A DNA stretch of 64,000 bases from Bagarius yarrelli (taxonomy: Eukaryota > Chordata > Actinopteri > Siluriformes > Sisoridae). Below the pieces are notes generated by a model that did no database searches, was not told the origin of the DNA, and worked only from the letters and a program-made list of their open reading frames with translations. Position numbers and translations under genes: made by a program. Shown here piece by piece: positions 42,233 to 54,959 of the stretch (positions within the stretch are counted from its first letter, which is position 1; every line of letters begins with the position of its first letter). The stretch spans positions 3,229,011-3,293,010 of the forward strand of contig VCAZ01000012.1 of NCBI GenBank assembly GCA_005784505.1, in the 5' to 3' direction.

Positions 42233-43285
42233 CCTGCCTTTCACCCAGTGACAGGTGGAATAGTTATCCCACAATGTTATACACAGTTTAAGAATGACAT
42301 TGTCCTGTTTTCAGAGTATAATGGGTGATTGTCTCTATAAACATTTTTTGTTTTGTTGGTTCAATGTCTCTGACTATAAGGTTAGCAACCATTAAATGAA
42401 TTAGATGTATTTACATTTTTATGTAAATTGTGAAGACATAGGATCAATAAGACATAGTCCAGTCAAAATCCAAAAATGTTGATAGACTTTCCTACCTGCC
42501 TGTCAACATATGTATGTGCAAATGTTTTCAACCCTCTTTGCACAGACAGGATAGGTAATCAACACATTCACGTAAGTCTAAATCAATATCAGTGTTGTTC
42601 TTTTGGACGGGTAGGAATATGGTGCGATTTGATTTTGATTTTGAACTCCTATGATGTTTTGATAGTAACGCATAGCTTATGTAGTTTGTGTACCTTTCAG
42701 ACTACAGCATCAGTGTGTAATTGGGTACTATTTTATGTTTAGTATTTCAGGTCATGTCACTAATTTCATAAGAAAGTGTTTACTGGTGAATAAAACAGGA
42801 TGTGTTATGGTAATGTTGTCTCTGGATGTCTAGTTTGGGCGAAGAGAATGGGACGTGCCTTTTTAGTGCTATCAGGCTAAAGTTAGCAATTGCCAAGATG
42901 TCCTACTGCACCTTTAATTTTCTTCCATTTTTTTGCTTCTTAATATGGAGAAAGCTGACTTTCAAAAATATCTGTTTAATGGACAGCAAACATGAATATG
43001 TGACAGAACTGTATTGGTATTGTTCCAATAGCAAGTACTGTGTACTTTTGTTAGCTGTTTGTTAGCAGTAATAGCTCAAAAAAACAAGCAGAGCTCTTAC
43101 TTTACCAACGTGTTTGGGTAATCCCTCTTTTAGGTTTAAAAAAGTTTCAAGTCCTTTGGACAAATCAACAGGGGGATGCCACTGAATGTAGCCTTTTGAA
43201 CCTTCCTTGTTGGACCAGGTTGTTGTGACTCAAAAATTCAGTTCAGTTACAGTTTTATCTATAATGTGAGAGCGCAAAAATATCT
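42233..43285. other. Intergenic DNA, nothing recognised
   Basis: Two open frames of about 80-90 codons (42476-42742 and 42826-43065, plus) show no domain or splice support. Confidence 0.3.
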
Positions 43286-43860
43286 TTAAACTATCAATAG
43301 TAAGGTTGTACCAGGTAATAGTAAACTGTACCAGGTTTTTTTTATCTTAGGAACAGCTCTAAGAATCTCACTAAAACCATCTTGCAATCCTTCATCAATT
43401 TGTTTACAGAGACAATTGAAAAACATATCACAAACTGCATCACAAATCTGACCACCATGAAGTTTAAATTTTCTGTGTGGTAACAGTAAAGCATCATTGG
43501 TCACTTTATTACCTGATTGCTGAAGCTTGACAGCCCCACTGGCGACTTGGACTGTGTTGGAATGACACCCTTCATTGCAGATGGATGAGCATCCTGCTCA
43601 TTGGAGGATATACTTGTCAGTGATAATAGCAGGTGTGTCTGTGTGAATGTCTCTGTCCATGTGTGATGATATTGGGTGGATGTGTTCATCTTGAGCAAAA
43701 GGACAGGCAGGTATGTCATTACTGGTTGGTGCTTCAACATCACCTCCTTAGTGTTGGGTGGGACTTGTATCTGAGACTTGGGTGAGGTCATCCAGAAAAT
43801 CACTGAGGAGGAGTTGGCTCAAGCCTTCATCTTCCAAGGCTTATAACTTTTTACTTATTA
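43286..43860 (-). pseudogene. Unrecognised protein-like ORF remnant
   Basis: On the minus strand a frame beginning EDEGLSQLLLSDFLDDLTQV breaks at about 43750. A further segment, KFKLHGGQICDAVCDMFFNC followed by LCKQIDEGLQDGFSEILRAV, lies in the frame 43504-43286. The composition (amphipathic, Cys-bearing, Asp/Glu-rich) looks more protein-like than neighbouring spurious frames. I do not recognise the family. It could be a transposon ORF or a processed-gene remnant. Confidence 0.3.
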
Positions 43861-43929
43861 AAAACGCCTGACACATTACTTCACCCATTCCAACCTTCCT
43901 GTACTTGTTTCTTTACCTCCTTTACACAC

Positions 43930-44745
43930 TCTTCATTGCTCTGGAGTGTTGACTCCAATTACTTAAACTCTTCTTTACCTTTTTTACTTCTTTAACCTGT
44001 AATCTTACTGTAGCACTTCCCTCCCTTTTATTCTCAGAGCAAATATTGCATTTGTAGTACTCTTTCTTGGCAAAAAGCCAAACTGCTGCTTAGAAATATC
44101 TACTACCATCCTTAACCTAGCTTCCACTACTCTTTCCCAAATTTTTATTGTATGACCTATCAACTTTATGTCTCTGTAGTTGTTGCAACTTGGCACATCA
44201 CCCTTGTTTTTAAAGATAGGCACCAGGACACTTCTCCTCCATTCCTTAGGCATCTTCTCACTTACTAAATAAATCATGTTAAACAATCTAGTAAGAAATT
44301 CCACTGCTGCCTCTCCTAGACATTTCCACACCTCCCTCGGTATCTCATCAGGACCACCTTTTCTTTTTTCATTTTCATCAAAGTTATCCTAACTTCATAT
44401 AAACAAATCTTCTACCCTTTTCTCCCTCTCATTTTCCTCATTCATCAACACTTCAAAATACTCCTTTCATCTTTTCTGTACACTCTCCTCACTTGTGAGC
44501 ACCTTTCCATCTCGATTCTTAACCCTAACCTGCTGCACATCCTTCCCATCTCGATCCCTCTGCCTTGCTACCCTGTACAAGTCATTCTCTCCTTCTCTAG
44601 TGTCTAACTTAGTGTACAATACATCATATGCCTTCTGCTTAGCCTTATCCACTTCCCTCTTCACTCTGTTAATCCTGGTATTTCTGTCTACTTTCCTCAG
44701 ACCTTTCCATGTCCCATTACGTCTTGGCTAACCTCTTCCTCTGCA
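43930..44745 (-). mobile_element. RTE-type LINE fragment (reverse transcriptase N-terminal half)
   Basis: The minus strand carries MKREVDKAKQKAYDVLYTKL and RVKNRDGKVLTSEES (about 44664-44467). Then come MWKCLGEAAVEFLTRLFN, EWRRSVLVPIFKNKGDVPSC and FGFLPRKSTTNAIFALR (44331-44005). The order and wording are typical of RTE-clade LINEs in vertebrates. The catalytic YxDD block and 3' end are missing, and a frameshift separates the two segments. Confidence 0.85.
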
Positions 44746-44751
44746 TACTTC

Positions 44752-45015
44752 CTCATTGGTCAAAGTAGCTAATGACCTCTTACTGGCATCCGATCAAGGC
44801 TGTGTCTCGTTGCTTATATTACTTGACCTTAGTGCGGCTTTCGACACCATAGATCACGATATTCTTCTTCACAGATTAGAAAAATTAGTAGGAATAAAGG
44901 GAAACAGCTATTGCATGGCTCAGGTCCTATGTAACCGATCGTTTACCAGTTTGTAGATTTAAATGGTGATTATTCTGCGTGCTCCCTTGTAAAGTATGGT
45001 GTTCCACTTGTTTTT
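44752..45015 (+). mobile_element. L2-like LINE RT fragment, plus strand
   Basis: The frame 44756-44956 encodes VKVANDLLLASDQGCVSLLI and LLDLSAAFDTIDHDILLHRL, the RT block with the first catalytic Asp (AAFDTIDH). The fragment ends within about 60 codons. It abuts, in opposite orientation, the RTE fragment to its left. Confidence 0.85.
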
Positions 45016-45109
45016 TTTGGCTCGCATTTTTTAGTCCCACTCTTTTCCATGATAACATGCGGCCTCTTGGGAAAACATAATTCGTAAGCCTGTGCATCGT
45101 TCCCTGTTA

Positions 45110-46110
45110 CGCTGATTGACCACCAGTTATACGTCCCTCATCACGGCCTGACGCGAAGGCCAGTTTATAAAATTGAGCAATGTGTGAAGGAAGTAATTGA
45201 GATTGGCTTCCCCCGTGTTTATGCCCCCCCCCCTATGTGTACCCCCAGTGTTTTTTTCTCCCACCCCTGCGCCACACTATTTATCAGAGACGGAGAGGGG
45301 TTCTGGTGTGCTCGGACTCAACGTAGGTAGCAACATGGACAGTATGTGTATCCGTCGCAATGTCTTCTTTATTCACAGCATTTTATATTCCCTTTTTCAC
45401 TTTAGCACATAGACAGTCTTTCTGTTCACCAAGGCAACAGTAAAAGATGGGTGTGGGCTTTTCGACTCCCAATCTCTCATTGAAGCACATGTCGACAATA
45501 TTAGCGGATAGCGTTCTATCATACACACACTAAATATCGTAAAATGGTTATAGAAAAATTCATCTTGTCGCTCACCACGGCAGTGCTGCGAAACATAGTT
45601 CTGCGTTTATCACATCCAGGCGGGATTACGTGTACGCTTTACTGTCTGGATGTTAGGTTAGGTGCAGTAATAAAACTTCAGTTATGTGTCAGAACGCTCC
45701 CAGCGATTGGCGAGTCCTCACTAAAACTAAAAAATACGCGCACATCACGCCAGGCCTCTCGACACGACACTGTGGCTCACCGTGAGAAACCGCATAGATT
45801 GTAACTACTACTTTTACACATTATAAAGCTCAAATGGTCTCGCACCGCAGCCTTTTTCCCCCCTTTTAAAGTACTTACCCGACTTATAGGGTTGCTTACG
45901 TTTCCGTACGCCTACTGCGATCAAAGGATGCAGGTGCTGTGCGTAACAGCCCCCCCGTGTTTCCTTTATTAAAAACAACAGCCCTACCTGTTCTGCCCGG
46001 ACAGGATTCTTTCCTTAGAGCCCCACCTGGTCCGTACACCCCGGCATAGCCATGAGCCTTTCGACTGGGTCTCTGTGGGGGTAGTGGCAATCAGGGTTAT
46101 ATCAAGTATC
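45110..46110. other. CpG-rich block with homopolymer C runs, origin unclear
   Basis: This block is richer in GC and CpG than its AT-rich surroundings and has a C run near 45223-45232 and another near 45951-45956. Words such as GTCGACAATATTAGCGG and CACGACACTGTGGC suggest a retroelement LTR or untranslated region. No frame is convincing. Confidence 0.3.
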
Positions 46111-46389
46111 TGTGACATGACATTTTTGTATGTTTTCTTGTGAGCAAAAACTTATTTCATTTAGTCAAGCATTTTGTATTGATTCACCTTAGATTATACA
46201 GCCCCGAATTATCATTCGATCTTTTGTCTGAGGCTTGGTGAAACTCTGGGTGGTGAGTATTATGGTGGATCTGGTATGTTTAGATGCTGTCTCCCACTCT
46301 TATGAATCACGTGTTGTGAATGAGGAGCGGCTGTTGATTAACATATAGGTAGCCCTCATGTCTGTGTTTCCCTCTGGTTCCTTGTAGTT

Positions 46390-47060
46390 ATGCTGTCCTA
46401 GTGAGTCTGCCGGGTCCTGCTTGCACTCACATTATACACTTTAATTCACTCTCATACACTGTGACTTTACCACATTCACTTAAACTGTTTTCCCTTATTT
46501 TGCTTTCCTTTCCTTCCCCTCTCTCGTTTTCTTACGTCTCATTCCTAATCCGCCCCGCTGCTTCCCACCCCTTCCACGCAACTCAAACTGAGCTGCCAGT
46601 GATCCAGACCCCATCTCCACCTGGACCTGTCGGACCCTTCCCTGGACCTGCTCTTATTTTTATTTCGTTGATGTATATACCCGTCAACAGTGTTGGTGTT
46701 CAACCAAGGACGTCCCCACTCCCACTCGCCTCCCATAAAGACGTTTTCAGCTCTCTTTAGGACTTACAATTGTAAGTTGCTCACACACCCAAGTAACCAC
46801 ATAATTCTGCTCCTGTTTTTCAACCAAATGAGATGGGTTCTCTGTTGAGTCTGTTCTCTCCAAGGTTCTTTCCTTTTCCATCTCAGGCGAGTTTTCATGC
46901 CACCGTCGCCCACCCCTGCTTTTGTTTTACTGACACAGGACAAAACTGATTTCTGTTCATTGTCATCTTCATTAATTTCTTTGATTGTGTAAAGGTGCTT
47001 TGTGAAATCGTCAAACATTGTACAAAGGCGCTATAGACAAACCACAGAAACTTGACAAAT
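46390..47060 (+). mobile_element. L2-like LINE 3' untranslated region/tail
   Basis: CCAAGGTTCTTTCCTTTTCC, CTCAGGCGAGTTTTCATGCC and the tail GTAAAGGTGCTTTGTGAAAT, with ACAAAGGCGCTATAGACAAA, follow the usual order of fish L2-type 3' ends. The upstream part (ACTGAGCTGCCAGTGATCCAG) fits the 3' UTR. No RT remains. Confidence 0.6.
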
Positions 47061-47480
47061 TGCATGAAGTTTATTGTGTAACGTGAAAGCTATATTGATG
47101 TTACACAAAGACAAGGCACCACACCCCAGCGAGATGTCACATCACTTTGTTGACAGAAATTTCCCACATCATTACCTGGGATGTAGGTTTGTAAACATTA
47201 CTTCCATGTGACAGGATTAGATCCTAAAGTATGACTTTGTATGAGTAGGACCCTAGAATGTTGGTTTACTCCAAGAGAGTCCAAAAGTTTTTACAAATGC
47301 TGATCCCAAAACATTTTTTCATTGTCGACATGGACATTAAAATCACAACAATTACGACTTTATATGAGCCAGCACCACTTGATAGAAAACAGCAAATTAA
47401 TAATAAGTCTGTATGTATACTGGTAGCCGTATATCGTAGCCAGTTCCATCATCACAGGATTTATTATTAACCGTGGTATT
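47061..47480. other. Intergenic stretch
   Basis: No recognisable feature. It leads into the LINE copy to the right. Confidence 0.3.
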
Positions 47481-50029
47481 TCTCGCTATGTTATATGAAG
47501 CACCATTACTTCAAATAAGTATTCTTAACTAAATCGCTCTCTAAGACATACCAAAATGTTCTTATAGACTGACACAACGCCTCGACCTTACTTTAGGAGG
47601 CAGCTTATGTTTATAACAGCAATTTGGGGGTATGGACATTTTAAATTAATGTAATCATCAGGTTTTAGCCAGGTTTCTGTAAAACAGAGCACATCTAGAT
47701 TATATCGCATTTCTGTACTGTTTTCTTCTTTTTGAGGCATCAAACAACAGTCTACTTCTGAATTATTCTTTATTTACGGTGAGTAATGGCTTCCACTCAA
47801 TTCTATAGTCGCACCAGCTGCCTATGTACATAGTACCACTTCTAAAAATTCGAAACTCTGTAATATAGTAAAAATCATATCATATAAAAATAGATTTAAT
47901 ACTGCCACATGGAACTGATGCTAATGAGGTTGAAATTCTGCAACAAAGCGATAATATTTCAGATCATTTTCTAGTCTTGTGTAAACTTAATATAGCTATA
48001 ACTGTAAATTCTAAAACTTGTTATAGGTATGTACGAACCATTACTTCTACCACAAAAGTATGTTTTTATAAGTAATCTTTTATGCCAATTCTCCAGATAT
48101 CCAACAGCTAGAAAACTGGATGATATAAATAAAAATATGGACACTGTCTTTTTATACATTAAATACAGTTGCTCCATTATGCTTAAGAAGATAGGAAAAT
48201 AGTTTGGTACCATGGTATATTGAGCACACACTCGCCCTAAAGAGAGCAGCCCAAAAAAAGAGGTATTTTGTATTGCATGGCGGGATTGTAACCTATCCTA
48301 CAGAAATGCATTAAAAACTGCTAGATTTACTTTTCATCTCTTCTAGAAGAGAACAAACATAACCCTAGATATTTATACATACAGTGGCTAAATAACTAAA
48401 TTAAACGCCTCAGTATCGCATCGATAGTGAGCTTATATCCCGAGGAACAATTTCAACATTCGTTACTATAGAGGGAAGAATTTATAAAATCATCAATTTA
48501 TCTAAACCAACAACATGTATGTTAGACCCTATTCCGTCTTAGCTCCTAAAAGAGGTAATTCCTGAAGTCATAGGTCTGCTTCTGAATATAATTAATTCAT
48601 AGTTGTTATTAGGATATGTCCCCAAAACATTTAAATTAGCTGTTATTAAGCTGCTCATTAAAAAAAGCACAACTTGATTCTAAAGATCTAGTTGATTACA
48701 GACCGATCAAACTCCTATTTCGTCTAGGATACTTGAAAAGGTCATAGCTACAATTACATTTTTTTATTAGAAAAAAATATATCTGGAGGATTTTCATCCT
48801 GTCACAGTACTGAGACTTTCTATTAGAGTCAAATGACCTGCTGCTATCAGCTGATAATGATTGTCTCTTCTAATTAATGCTATTGGACCACAGTGCTGCG
48901 GTTGACACTGTCGACCACAACATTCTTTTAAATAGATTAGAAAGCTTTGTTGACATCAGCGAATGGTTTAAATCTTACTTATCTGACCGCCAACAAAAAT
49001 TACCATTTGAAATAACTAACGTATGCATAGTGAGAGATAAAACTGGATGACAATAATTTCTTATTGCTAAATCCTGAAAAAACAGAGGTGTTAATTATTG
49101 ACAATAAAGCCTCTGTCTGTAATAAGTAGATCACGTATAAAACTTGATGGCTACTCTGTCAACCCTCATCGTTAGTTAGGACCTAGGCATGCTTTTTGAC
49201 AGCATCTTTCTTTTGGACCTATCTACCATTTGTGAAAATGCATTTATTATCCTAAAAATATAGGCTAAAAATACTACCTATGCTCTCGAGGTCAAATGCA
49301 GAAATTTTAGTTCATGGTAAGACTAATGATTAGACTATTGGAATGCTTAATGGGTGTTTTTTTTCCTGCACGCACATTAAACAAGAGTTCTTACTAGAAC
49401 AAAAAGTATAATTCGATAGTTCCGTTCTGTCAACCCTGGCTCCCAATTAAATATTGAATAATAGATTAAAATTGATAATTACTTATAAAGCCCTAAATGT
49501 TTAGCACCTCAGTAGCTCAGTGAGTCCAGCCTAGTATAGTCAGCCACGTCCACTATGCTCCAGGACTCAGGCATTTGGTAATACCTAGAATAACAAAATC
49601 ACTGCAGGTGGTAGATCTTTTTTATCTAGCTCCTAAACTTAATTTACCCTGCACTGTTTGGGTGGCAGACACACTCTGCCAGTTTAAAAAAGATAAGACA
49701 CATCTCTTTAACCTGGCCTACATATAATAACAAATTTGTTTATTTAAATCAGTTAAATCAGTTTGCTGCACATGGTAACCTATTGGCTTATCTGGTCAGA
49801 GGAGAACTAGCCCCCGACTGAGCCTGTTTCTCCAAGGATTCTGTCACCGATAGCATTTGGTTTCCACCGCCGTCACATCTGGCTTGCTTAGTGGGGACTT
49901 AATTTATAGATATCAGTCAAATTGACTGTTCTAATGAATGTTTATTATGTCATTTCTGATGTATTTCTATGAAGCTGCTTTGAAACAATCCTGTTAAAGC
50001 GCTAATAATAAAGGTGACTTGACTTGACA
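47480..50029 (+). mobile_element. Decayed L2-like LINE, full-order copy, plus strand
   Basis: The text follows RT order: GTTGATTACAGACCG (YRP), then GACCTGCTGCTATCAGCTGA, then GGTTGACACTGTCGACCACA (FDTVDH block near 48900), then ATGGTTTAAATCTTACTTATC. The later region carries CCTAGGCATGCTTTTTGACA and the tail AATAAAGGTGACTTGACTTG at about 50007-50026. Many indels are present and no frame survives. It is the same family as 56766-58565. Confidence 0.85.
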
Positions 50030-51264
50030 CGGTAAGCAGGGAGGGGACAGGAGCATAACAGTGTCTTAATCATACTTAAAAATTCATAATCTTTTTAAAA
50101 TTATTTCAGTGATCGTACTGAATTTACCTCTAGCATTAGCAGCAATTTTAAAATTGGCAAGAATCATGCGCTTTGGCTGCCAGTAAACATTGGACTATGG
50201 TAGTAATATTTAATAACTAGCCTTTCATCAGGTTTTCAGTGGTTTTCCAGTGGGTGCGAGTGGGGAGAACCTTTTGAGTTGTTATCGAAACTGAAGTATG
50301 TGTTTGACCTGCAACTAGCCGCCTCAAAGTCACCTAGTTGCCCTGCTGCTGAGTATAGAACTGAAACCAAACTGTGTACAGGATTTCCTGAGCTAGTCGC
50401 ATCAAAAACAGAATCTACAGCCTAAATTCTACATCCTCAGTTAAAGTTGGATGCGTGTTCTAGTATTAAACTTCTGTCAGCCTGACTATTTCCTTGCATT
50501 TATCACACGTGAAGCACGACAGAGAGAGATAAACTGTACATGCGATGAATGATTCCAAATTACACTGTTGATGCATGTGGGAAAGAAGAAAACAGTAGTG
50601 CATGAAATAAACTCGTCTAGAAACGCAAATAACAAGCGGCTAACGGGCTACACACCAATTTTAAATTAACAGTGAAGTCAAAAATTTTGATGTCGGGCCA
50701 CTGCTGTGGACAGGACCATCAGTAACAGCATGACTTGGTTAAATCCATAGAGACCCCGATAGAAATGACATAAGCAGGAATTTAGTGATAGTGAGATAAA
50801 ACTCATGCTTTCTCCATTATATACAGGAGCGTATATATACAGGAGCGAACTTTCCAGATATGTTGTTTGTGTAAGACGTAGTGCGTAGATTACCAATGTA
50901 TATTTAAGCAATGACACATTGGTCATTAGATCCCTAGAATTCCTAAGAGTCATACGGCATTACCCGGTACTTATAGTAACCTATGATGTGATAACTGTCA
51001 TCTTTCACTTGTCTCCCTCCCTATTCTAAGTTGAGTTTAGTAAAATTTGAGCTCCTATTGTTCGAAAGAGCAGACACGCTATCAAAAAGTTTTTTGCCTT
51101 AGGCGGTAGCTGCACTGCCTTGACAAAAAAAATGTCATAAAATTCCTACTGTTGATCTTGGGTAAGCTGGGTGGTTCACACAAGACAGACGTTGAAGCAC
51201 TGAGTTGACATTATCCTTACATGACCTGATAAAGGGGTCATAAGATCATAAGATCCAGTTGTTT
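50030..51264. other. Intergenic DNA between LINE and DIRS copies
   Basis: No gene. The repeated words (TATACAGGAGCG twice near 50821-50842) are too short to classify. Confidence 0.3.
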
Positions 51265-51654
51265 ACGCGTTCAGTTTGCCAGGCTCCCGCCAGTTCGGGG
51301 CATTCTCGAGTGCTGCTGTCCTGAGTGCAGAAGATGTCGCCTAGACTGAATGAGAATGGATTTTACAGCCCCACATTATTGTACCCAAGAAAGGGGGGGC
51401 AGGCCTATCCTGGATTTGAGGAGGCTGACCTGGGCCCTTCCTGTTCCAGTTCAAAATGTGACTCTTAGGCACATGCTGACATGCATAAGGCTACAGAATT
51501 GGCTTGTGGTGTGGACTGAAGGACGCGAACTTTCATGTCTCGATATAACAAGGCACAGACTGTTTCTACGGTTTCTCGAAGGATGCACATTTAGTACAAG
51601 GTACTCCCCTTTGGTGTCTGTGTCCGCTGGCCCAAAGAGTTGCCAAGTATTTTT

Positions 51655-52855
51655 CAATTTAATTCAATTCCGTTGTATTTGATAGCGCTTTTACAATGGT
51701 GATTGTACAAAGCAGCTTTACACAATCAAAGAAATTATAAGATGACAACAAAAAGAATCAGTTTGTCCCTGATGAGCAAGCCAGGGCGACAATGCAAGGA
51801 AAAACTCTGAGATGGACATGGAGGAAACTTGAGAGAAACCAGACTCAACAGAGGCATAGTAGCTCAACCGTGAGAGGAGAGAAGAGAGGAGAGAGAGAGA
51901 GAGAGCGAGAGGGAAGGAAGACAAAAAAGAAGAAAAACAGTGTATAGAGTGATTAAGTGTATAATGTAGAGTGCAAGGATGGACTCCGGCAAAACTAACT
52001 AGGACAGCATAACTAAAAGGAGAACCAGAGGGTTGAACACAGGACAGAGGACCCGATATGTTAAGCAACCCAGGCCACTCTCCTCATCAAACACCGTGGG
52101 TTTTTTGCGTTTCGGGGGGGCGGTCTTTTTGGGGTGTTTATTTTGTTGGTGTTTTTTTTCTTGTTTTGCCGGGTTTTGAGGGGCGATCAATAACAGAGAA
52201 TAATAAGAGTGGGAAAGAGAGCATCTAAACATACCAGATCACCATAATACTCAACACCCATGAGTCCCCCAGATCTGCTCTTTTATTTAAGGTGAATTAA
52301 TAAAAAATGCTTGATTAAATAAATAAGTTTTTAACCTGGACTTAAACACTGAGACTGTGTCTGATTCTCGAACATTCATAGGGAGGCTATTCGAAAACTT
52401 TCGGGCTCTTTAAGAAAAGGCTCTGCCCCCTGCTATAGTTTTTATAATGCGCGGTACTGACAGGCAGCCTTCATCCTTTGAGTAGGCATGGCGGAACATA
52501 AGACACTAGAAGTTCACTTAGGTACTGCGGCGCGAGACCATTTAGAGCTTTATAGGTTAGAAGTAGTATTTTAAAATCAATGCCTTATCTCACTGGGAGC
52601 CAATGCAGTGTGGATAAGACTGGCGTGATGTGCTCATATCTTTTAGTTTTAGTGAGGACTCTTGCTGCTGCGTTCTGGACTAACTGAAGTTTATTAATGC
52701 ACCTAGTTGAATATCCAGACAGTAAAGCGTTACAATAATCCAGCCTGGATGTAATAAACGCATGAACAAATTTTTCTGCATCATTTAGTGACAAGATATT
52801 TCTTAACTTGGCGATATTTCTGAGATGATAGCGTATGCATTCCCTCCAGTGAGCC
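51655..52855 (-). mobile_element. L2-like LINE 3' part inserted in DIRS copy 2
   Basis: The minus strand reads MSLNDAEKFVHAFITSRLDY, CNALLSGYSTRCINKLQLVQ and NAAARVLTKTKRYEHITPVL (52794-52585). The 3' tail lies at the left edge (CAAAGCAGCTTTACACAATC on the plus strand). The insert includes a (GAGA)n tract near 51880-51912. Confidence 0.85.
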
Positions 52856-53239
52856 TCATCGCACAGGTTCTGTGCAAGGTCTGGGAGGATAAATAGCAGT
52901 TACTGCTTACCTTACTGGCCCAACAAGACCTGGTTCTCAAAACTGGCGCCCCCCTGGCTGATTCTCCTGAGGAGGGACCTTCTCTCCCAGGGAGGGGGCA
53001 CGATCTGGCACCCACATCCAGATATCTTGAAACTCGAAATCAGAAGGATTTAAGAGGTGTGTCACCCTCAGTGGTAAACAACATCATTCAGGCTATGGCC
53101 CTCTCTACAAGGAGGCTGTACGACCTGAAGTGGCTTATTTTCATGGATTGGCGTGCCTCCCATGGGGAGGATCCTCAGAGATGTGGCCCGAGAATGGTTA
53201 CGTTGTTTGATCCAGGGCCCACTTTTCCCCTTTTCCACA

Positions 53240-53455
53240 TGCACTTGTTGCGCTCTGCAACCCTTCATCATAGTGTGCTTTTGACAGTAATCTCGCCTTT
53301 GAGAGCCACATTTCCACCTTGTAAAACTGCATTTTAACATCTTAAAAAATATTTAAACCACGACCTATGCTCTCAAGTCAATGCGAAATTTTAGTTCATA
53401 CTTACATGACCTCAAGTTAGACTTTGTAGCGCTTACGGTTGTTCAGCCCAGCCTA
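53240..53455 (+). mobile_element. Short LINE fragment inside DIRS copy 2
   Basis: GAGAGCCACATTTCCACCTT, ACCACGACCTATGCTCTCAA and GCGAAATTTTAGTTCATACT match the LINE text at about 57975-58085. Confidence 0.7.
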
Positions 53456-53790
53456 TAACTTGACAGGCCCCCCCCCCGCTGGTCCACGATTAACCAGCCT
53501 GGAACCACTCCAGGTGGTTCCTTTGTGGGACCATTGCTAGGTTGTTCTCCCACATGTCGTGGCTCCTTATGCGGCCCATTTGTGTGTTTTTACTGTGGAA
53601 GAAGTTTCCAGTGCAGTGTTCCTTAGTTTCCTTAACCCTCCGTAACCCTCATTCCCTGATGGAGGAACCGGAGACGTTGTGTCCCTTTTGCCACTGCACC
53701 AGACTGCCTCGGGGAGCCGTCATTTAGCTCCTTAGGACAGAACAATGAGCAGTATCGCAGCCAGTCTATTGATACCAGAAGTCCAGGCGT

Positions 53791-54955
53791 GACCAGCTAT
53801 GCAAGTTTTGCTCAACCAATTTCCACTCAGAGCTGGCACGAAAGGATGGGCATCAGCTACATTCTGTCCTCCCCAACAACTGTTTTATATTTCAGTCAAT
53901 ATTTACTTTTACTCGACTACATTTCCTAAATAAAATGTATACTTTTACACTGATACATTTCTGCAAACAGGCTATATTCTTTGCTGGAAACATTAGTTTA
54001 TCTCCCGAGTCTTTGGAACCGAGTTGTTTTTTCAAACTGCTATGCACTTTACTGAGGGAGATGTAAGTAAAGTAAATAAATAAATATACATAGATAAATG
54101 ATAACTTTCTAAAGTAAAACTCATTTTAAATAATTTTGGTCCAGTTAAGTGAGATTTATGAAGTACTTTATACTGTATAAGTTGCAGGTTGACATTTTTT
54201 GTCGATAGTTGATATATTTGCAGATTTGTGTACAAAAAGCCACATCAGTTGTAATAGATAAATCTGATTTCCATTTAACGTTTGTTAGACTCATTGTACT
54301 GTCTTTATTGTAGAGTAGTTTTTTTGAGGAAGATATATCAATTAGTGCTGAGATTAGTGGGGAAAGGTTAAGAGTATCTAATAATAATTTGACTGAATGT
54401 CTATGTCTATCTATATATATATAGATATTATATATATATATATAATGTGACATTAGAAGGACACTGGGAAAACTGTCATTGACAGAACAGTGGTGAAGAC
54501 AAGCTGAACCAAAACAGAGACACCTGTATAAGTAAACAAACAAAGAAACAGAGTGAATCATTTAGAGAACACACGCTTTCTGGTGATGTGTCTCATTTCA
54601 CTGCACATGTGCTGTGTATTTTTGTGTGCATGACTAATACATTTTCATTTGATTTGAAAATCATCAATCTGTTTTTAGTTGTTTTTTTTTTGTGTTTCTG
54701 TTTGGGTGGTCTGTTCTATGATGAAATAGAAACAGAAATAGAAAGTGCTGAAACAGATTTATGTTAGTGTAGATGTTATTCTACTTATGATATAACAAAT
54801 ACTTTGTTTGCTATTAGTGGTATTCAGCGTATTGCAGCATAACAATCCTTTAACGGATTTGGATATTAAAAATGTGTGTCTAATTTTAAACCGACAGAGT
54901 GTGTCTGCCACTTAAACATTGTAACTTATTAACAGGGTAATTTATACCAGAGTTT
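53791..54955. other. AT-rich stretch, no gene
   Basis: Contains an imperfect TA palindromic tract at about 54409-54443. A short open frame (54561-54145, minus) crosses that tract and is spurious. Confidence 0.4.
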
Positions 54956-54959
54956 GAGC

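Larger units (their letters stand above)
51265..53790 (+). mobile_element. DIRS-type retrotransposon copy 2, split by LINE fragments
   Basis: The RT region at 51350-51560 reads RPILDLRRLTWALPVPVQNV and TLRHMLTCIRLQNW. After a LINE insert (51655-52855), text resumes at 52860 with CACAGGTTCTGTGCAAGGTC, the same sequence as 39235 in copy 1. The stretch GCACGATCTGGCACCCACAT follows. A second LINE piece (about 53240-53455) intrudes before the 3' terminal region CGTAACCCTCATTCCCTGAT (53641) to CAGTCTATTGATACCAGAAG. All frames are broken. Confidence 0.82.

Noticed and set aside
51718..52232. Minus-strand open frames of 116 and 77 codons
   Set aside because: They fall in the 3' UTR and simple-repeat part of an inserted LINE and show low-complexity Ser/Leu text.
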